The translations under genes and the position numbers were made by a program. From positions 1 through 14,767 of the forward strand of contig CAJUGZ010000078.1 in assembly GCA_910585855.1 (NCBI GenBank): a stretch of DNA of 14,767 bases, in the 5' to 3' direction. Shown in pieces: positions 14,361-14,767 of this stretch. This DNA comes from an uncultured Lachnospiraceae bacterium (GTDB lineage Bacteria; Bacillota_A; Clostridia; Lachnospirales; Lachnospiraceae). A model generated the notes under the pieces. The model did not search any database. It was not told where the DNA came from and saw only the letters and a program-made list of their open reading frames with translations. The number at the start of each line of letters is the position of its first letter. Position 1 is the stretch's first letter.

Positions 14361-14468
14361 CTAGAAGGTGGCAACAGAGAGGAATAGGATACCTGTTAGG
14401 ATAAAACAGATTAAGATGGAAATAAGCCAACTATTTTCTTGCAGATCTATTTTTTTTATTTTTTTCAT
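14361..14468 (-). CDS. 35-residue single-pass membrane protein
   Basis: A small minus-strand ORF reads MKKIKKIDLQENSWLIS, then a hydrophobic stretch of about 20 residues (ILICFILTGILFLSVATF) to a TAG stop. The lysine-rich start and single hydrophobic helix predict an N-in membrane peptide. Support for a real gene is threefold: AAGAGG (14475-14480) six bases before the ATG, a promoter-like pair at 14547-14575 with a 17-bp spacer, and its position in otherwise empty DNA antiparallel to spoVG. The stop is 18 bp from the spoVG terminator, which could partly serve it as well. The function is unknown; small regulatory membrane peptides and type I toxins have this shape, but nothing here distinguishes them. 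A spurious ORF is possible at this length. Confidence 0.55.
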   Translation of the reverse strand: MKKIKKIDLQENSWLISILICFILTGILFLSVATF

Positions 14469-14546
14469 AGGATACCTCTTTTTTGTATATGTGTTTTGAA
14501 TTGTATGGAATGATTGGGGCTTGAAATTTTTTTATCAAGTAGAATT

Positions 14547-14575
14547 ATGATAGCATGATTGTGGCGAGATGTAAA
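14547..14575 (-). promoter_or_regulatory. Minus-strand sigma-A-like promoter for the small membrane protein
   Basis: Read on the minus strand, TTTACA (14575-14570) and TATCAT (14552-14547) each match consensus at five of six positions with a 17-bp spacer. Transcription would start near 14540 and produce a leader of about 70 nt. The structured repeat ends 44 bp upstream of this -35, nearly the same distance as at the rplM promoter. Confidence 0.5.
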
Positions 14576-14619
14576 GAGAGGACAGAAAAAGTTCAAGATG
14601 TCAGATAATTTTTTTGGGG

Positions 14620-14754
14620 GGAGGACGCCAGATGCGAAAACCCTAGGCAGACTGCTGTTCCGGTTTCCAAAAAGTAAGAAGTTCTAAACTTCTGCATAAT
14701 AACGCATCCAACCAGACAGACCGGGGCGCAATTCGCCCTTATGGCAGCCAAAAC
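14620..14754 (-). repeat. Structured dispersed repeat, right copy (inverted)
   Basis: This is the inverted counterpart of 103-248. The identical 33-bp block is at 14707-14739. The same three helices can be drawn, with P2 here fully Watson-Crick at the position that is U-G in the left copy. The P3 loop is one base shorter and the 10-bp tandem duplication is absent. An open reading frame runs through this copy on the minus strand, but the one-base length difference breaks the equivalent frame in the left copy, so conserved coding is unlikely. Some similarity may continue beyond the right edge; the window ends 13 bp after the detectable match. Confidence 0.75.
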
Positions 14755-14767
14755 GTTACTGGCATAC

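Overview
The window looks like a chromosomal piece of a low-GC, Gram-positive Clostridia-type bacterium, most likely a member of the Lachnospiraceae. This rests on gene content (rplM-rpsI, the two-subunit glgC-glgD pair, spoVG), strong AGGAGG-type ribosome binding sites, sigma-A promoters, U-tailed intrinsic terminators and AT-rich codon use. The family-level assignment is inference; no rRNA gene is present to confirm it. All genes lie on the plus strand except one 35-residue ORF near the right end.

Layout. (1) 1-431: a structured repeat (103-248), a perfect sigma-A promoter and a roughly 100-nt leader that resembles the L13 autoregulatory leader. (2) 432-1355: the ribosomal protein operon rplM-rpsI, closed by a terminator. 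(3) About 1441-4060: a very AT-rich type II restriction-modification pair, a Dam-family adenine methyltransferase followed 13 nt later by an AlwI-family endonuclease. It looks like a horizontally acquired island between housekeeping genes. (4) 4370-6433: an orphan membrane chemoreceptor (dCache sensor, HAMP, signalling hairpin) with its own promoter and terminator. (5) 6562-7401: a protein with conserved-looking end domains around a (QGGPGFPPPRPP)n tract, perhaps a spore surface protein. (6) 7390-11302: a consensus promoter followed at once by a terminator-like hairpin, then a METTL25-like methyltransferase and a large membrane-anchored protein of unknown function ending in what looks like a dead C39-peptidase-like domain. 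(7) 11484-14342: glgC-glgD-spoVG, with an extended -10 promoter in front and a strong terminator behind. (8) 14361-14754: on the minus strand, a tiny single-pass membrane protein, its promoter, and the second copy of the structured repeat.

Functionally most genes are independent units. The coupled ones are rplM/rpsI (ribosome), the methyltransferase/endonuclease pair (DNA defence) and glgC/glgD (ADP-glucose supply for glycogen).

The most notable unexplained feature is the inverted pair of roughly 140-bp repeats at the two ends. The copies share a 33-bp identical block and a common predicted RNA fold in which sequence differences preserve pairing. Each copy lies about 45 bp upstream of a promoter pointing the same way. 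They look like members of a dispersed structured-RNA or small mobile repeat family; repeats at both ends would also explain why an assembled contig stops here.
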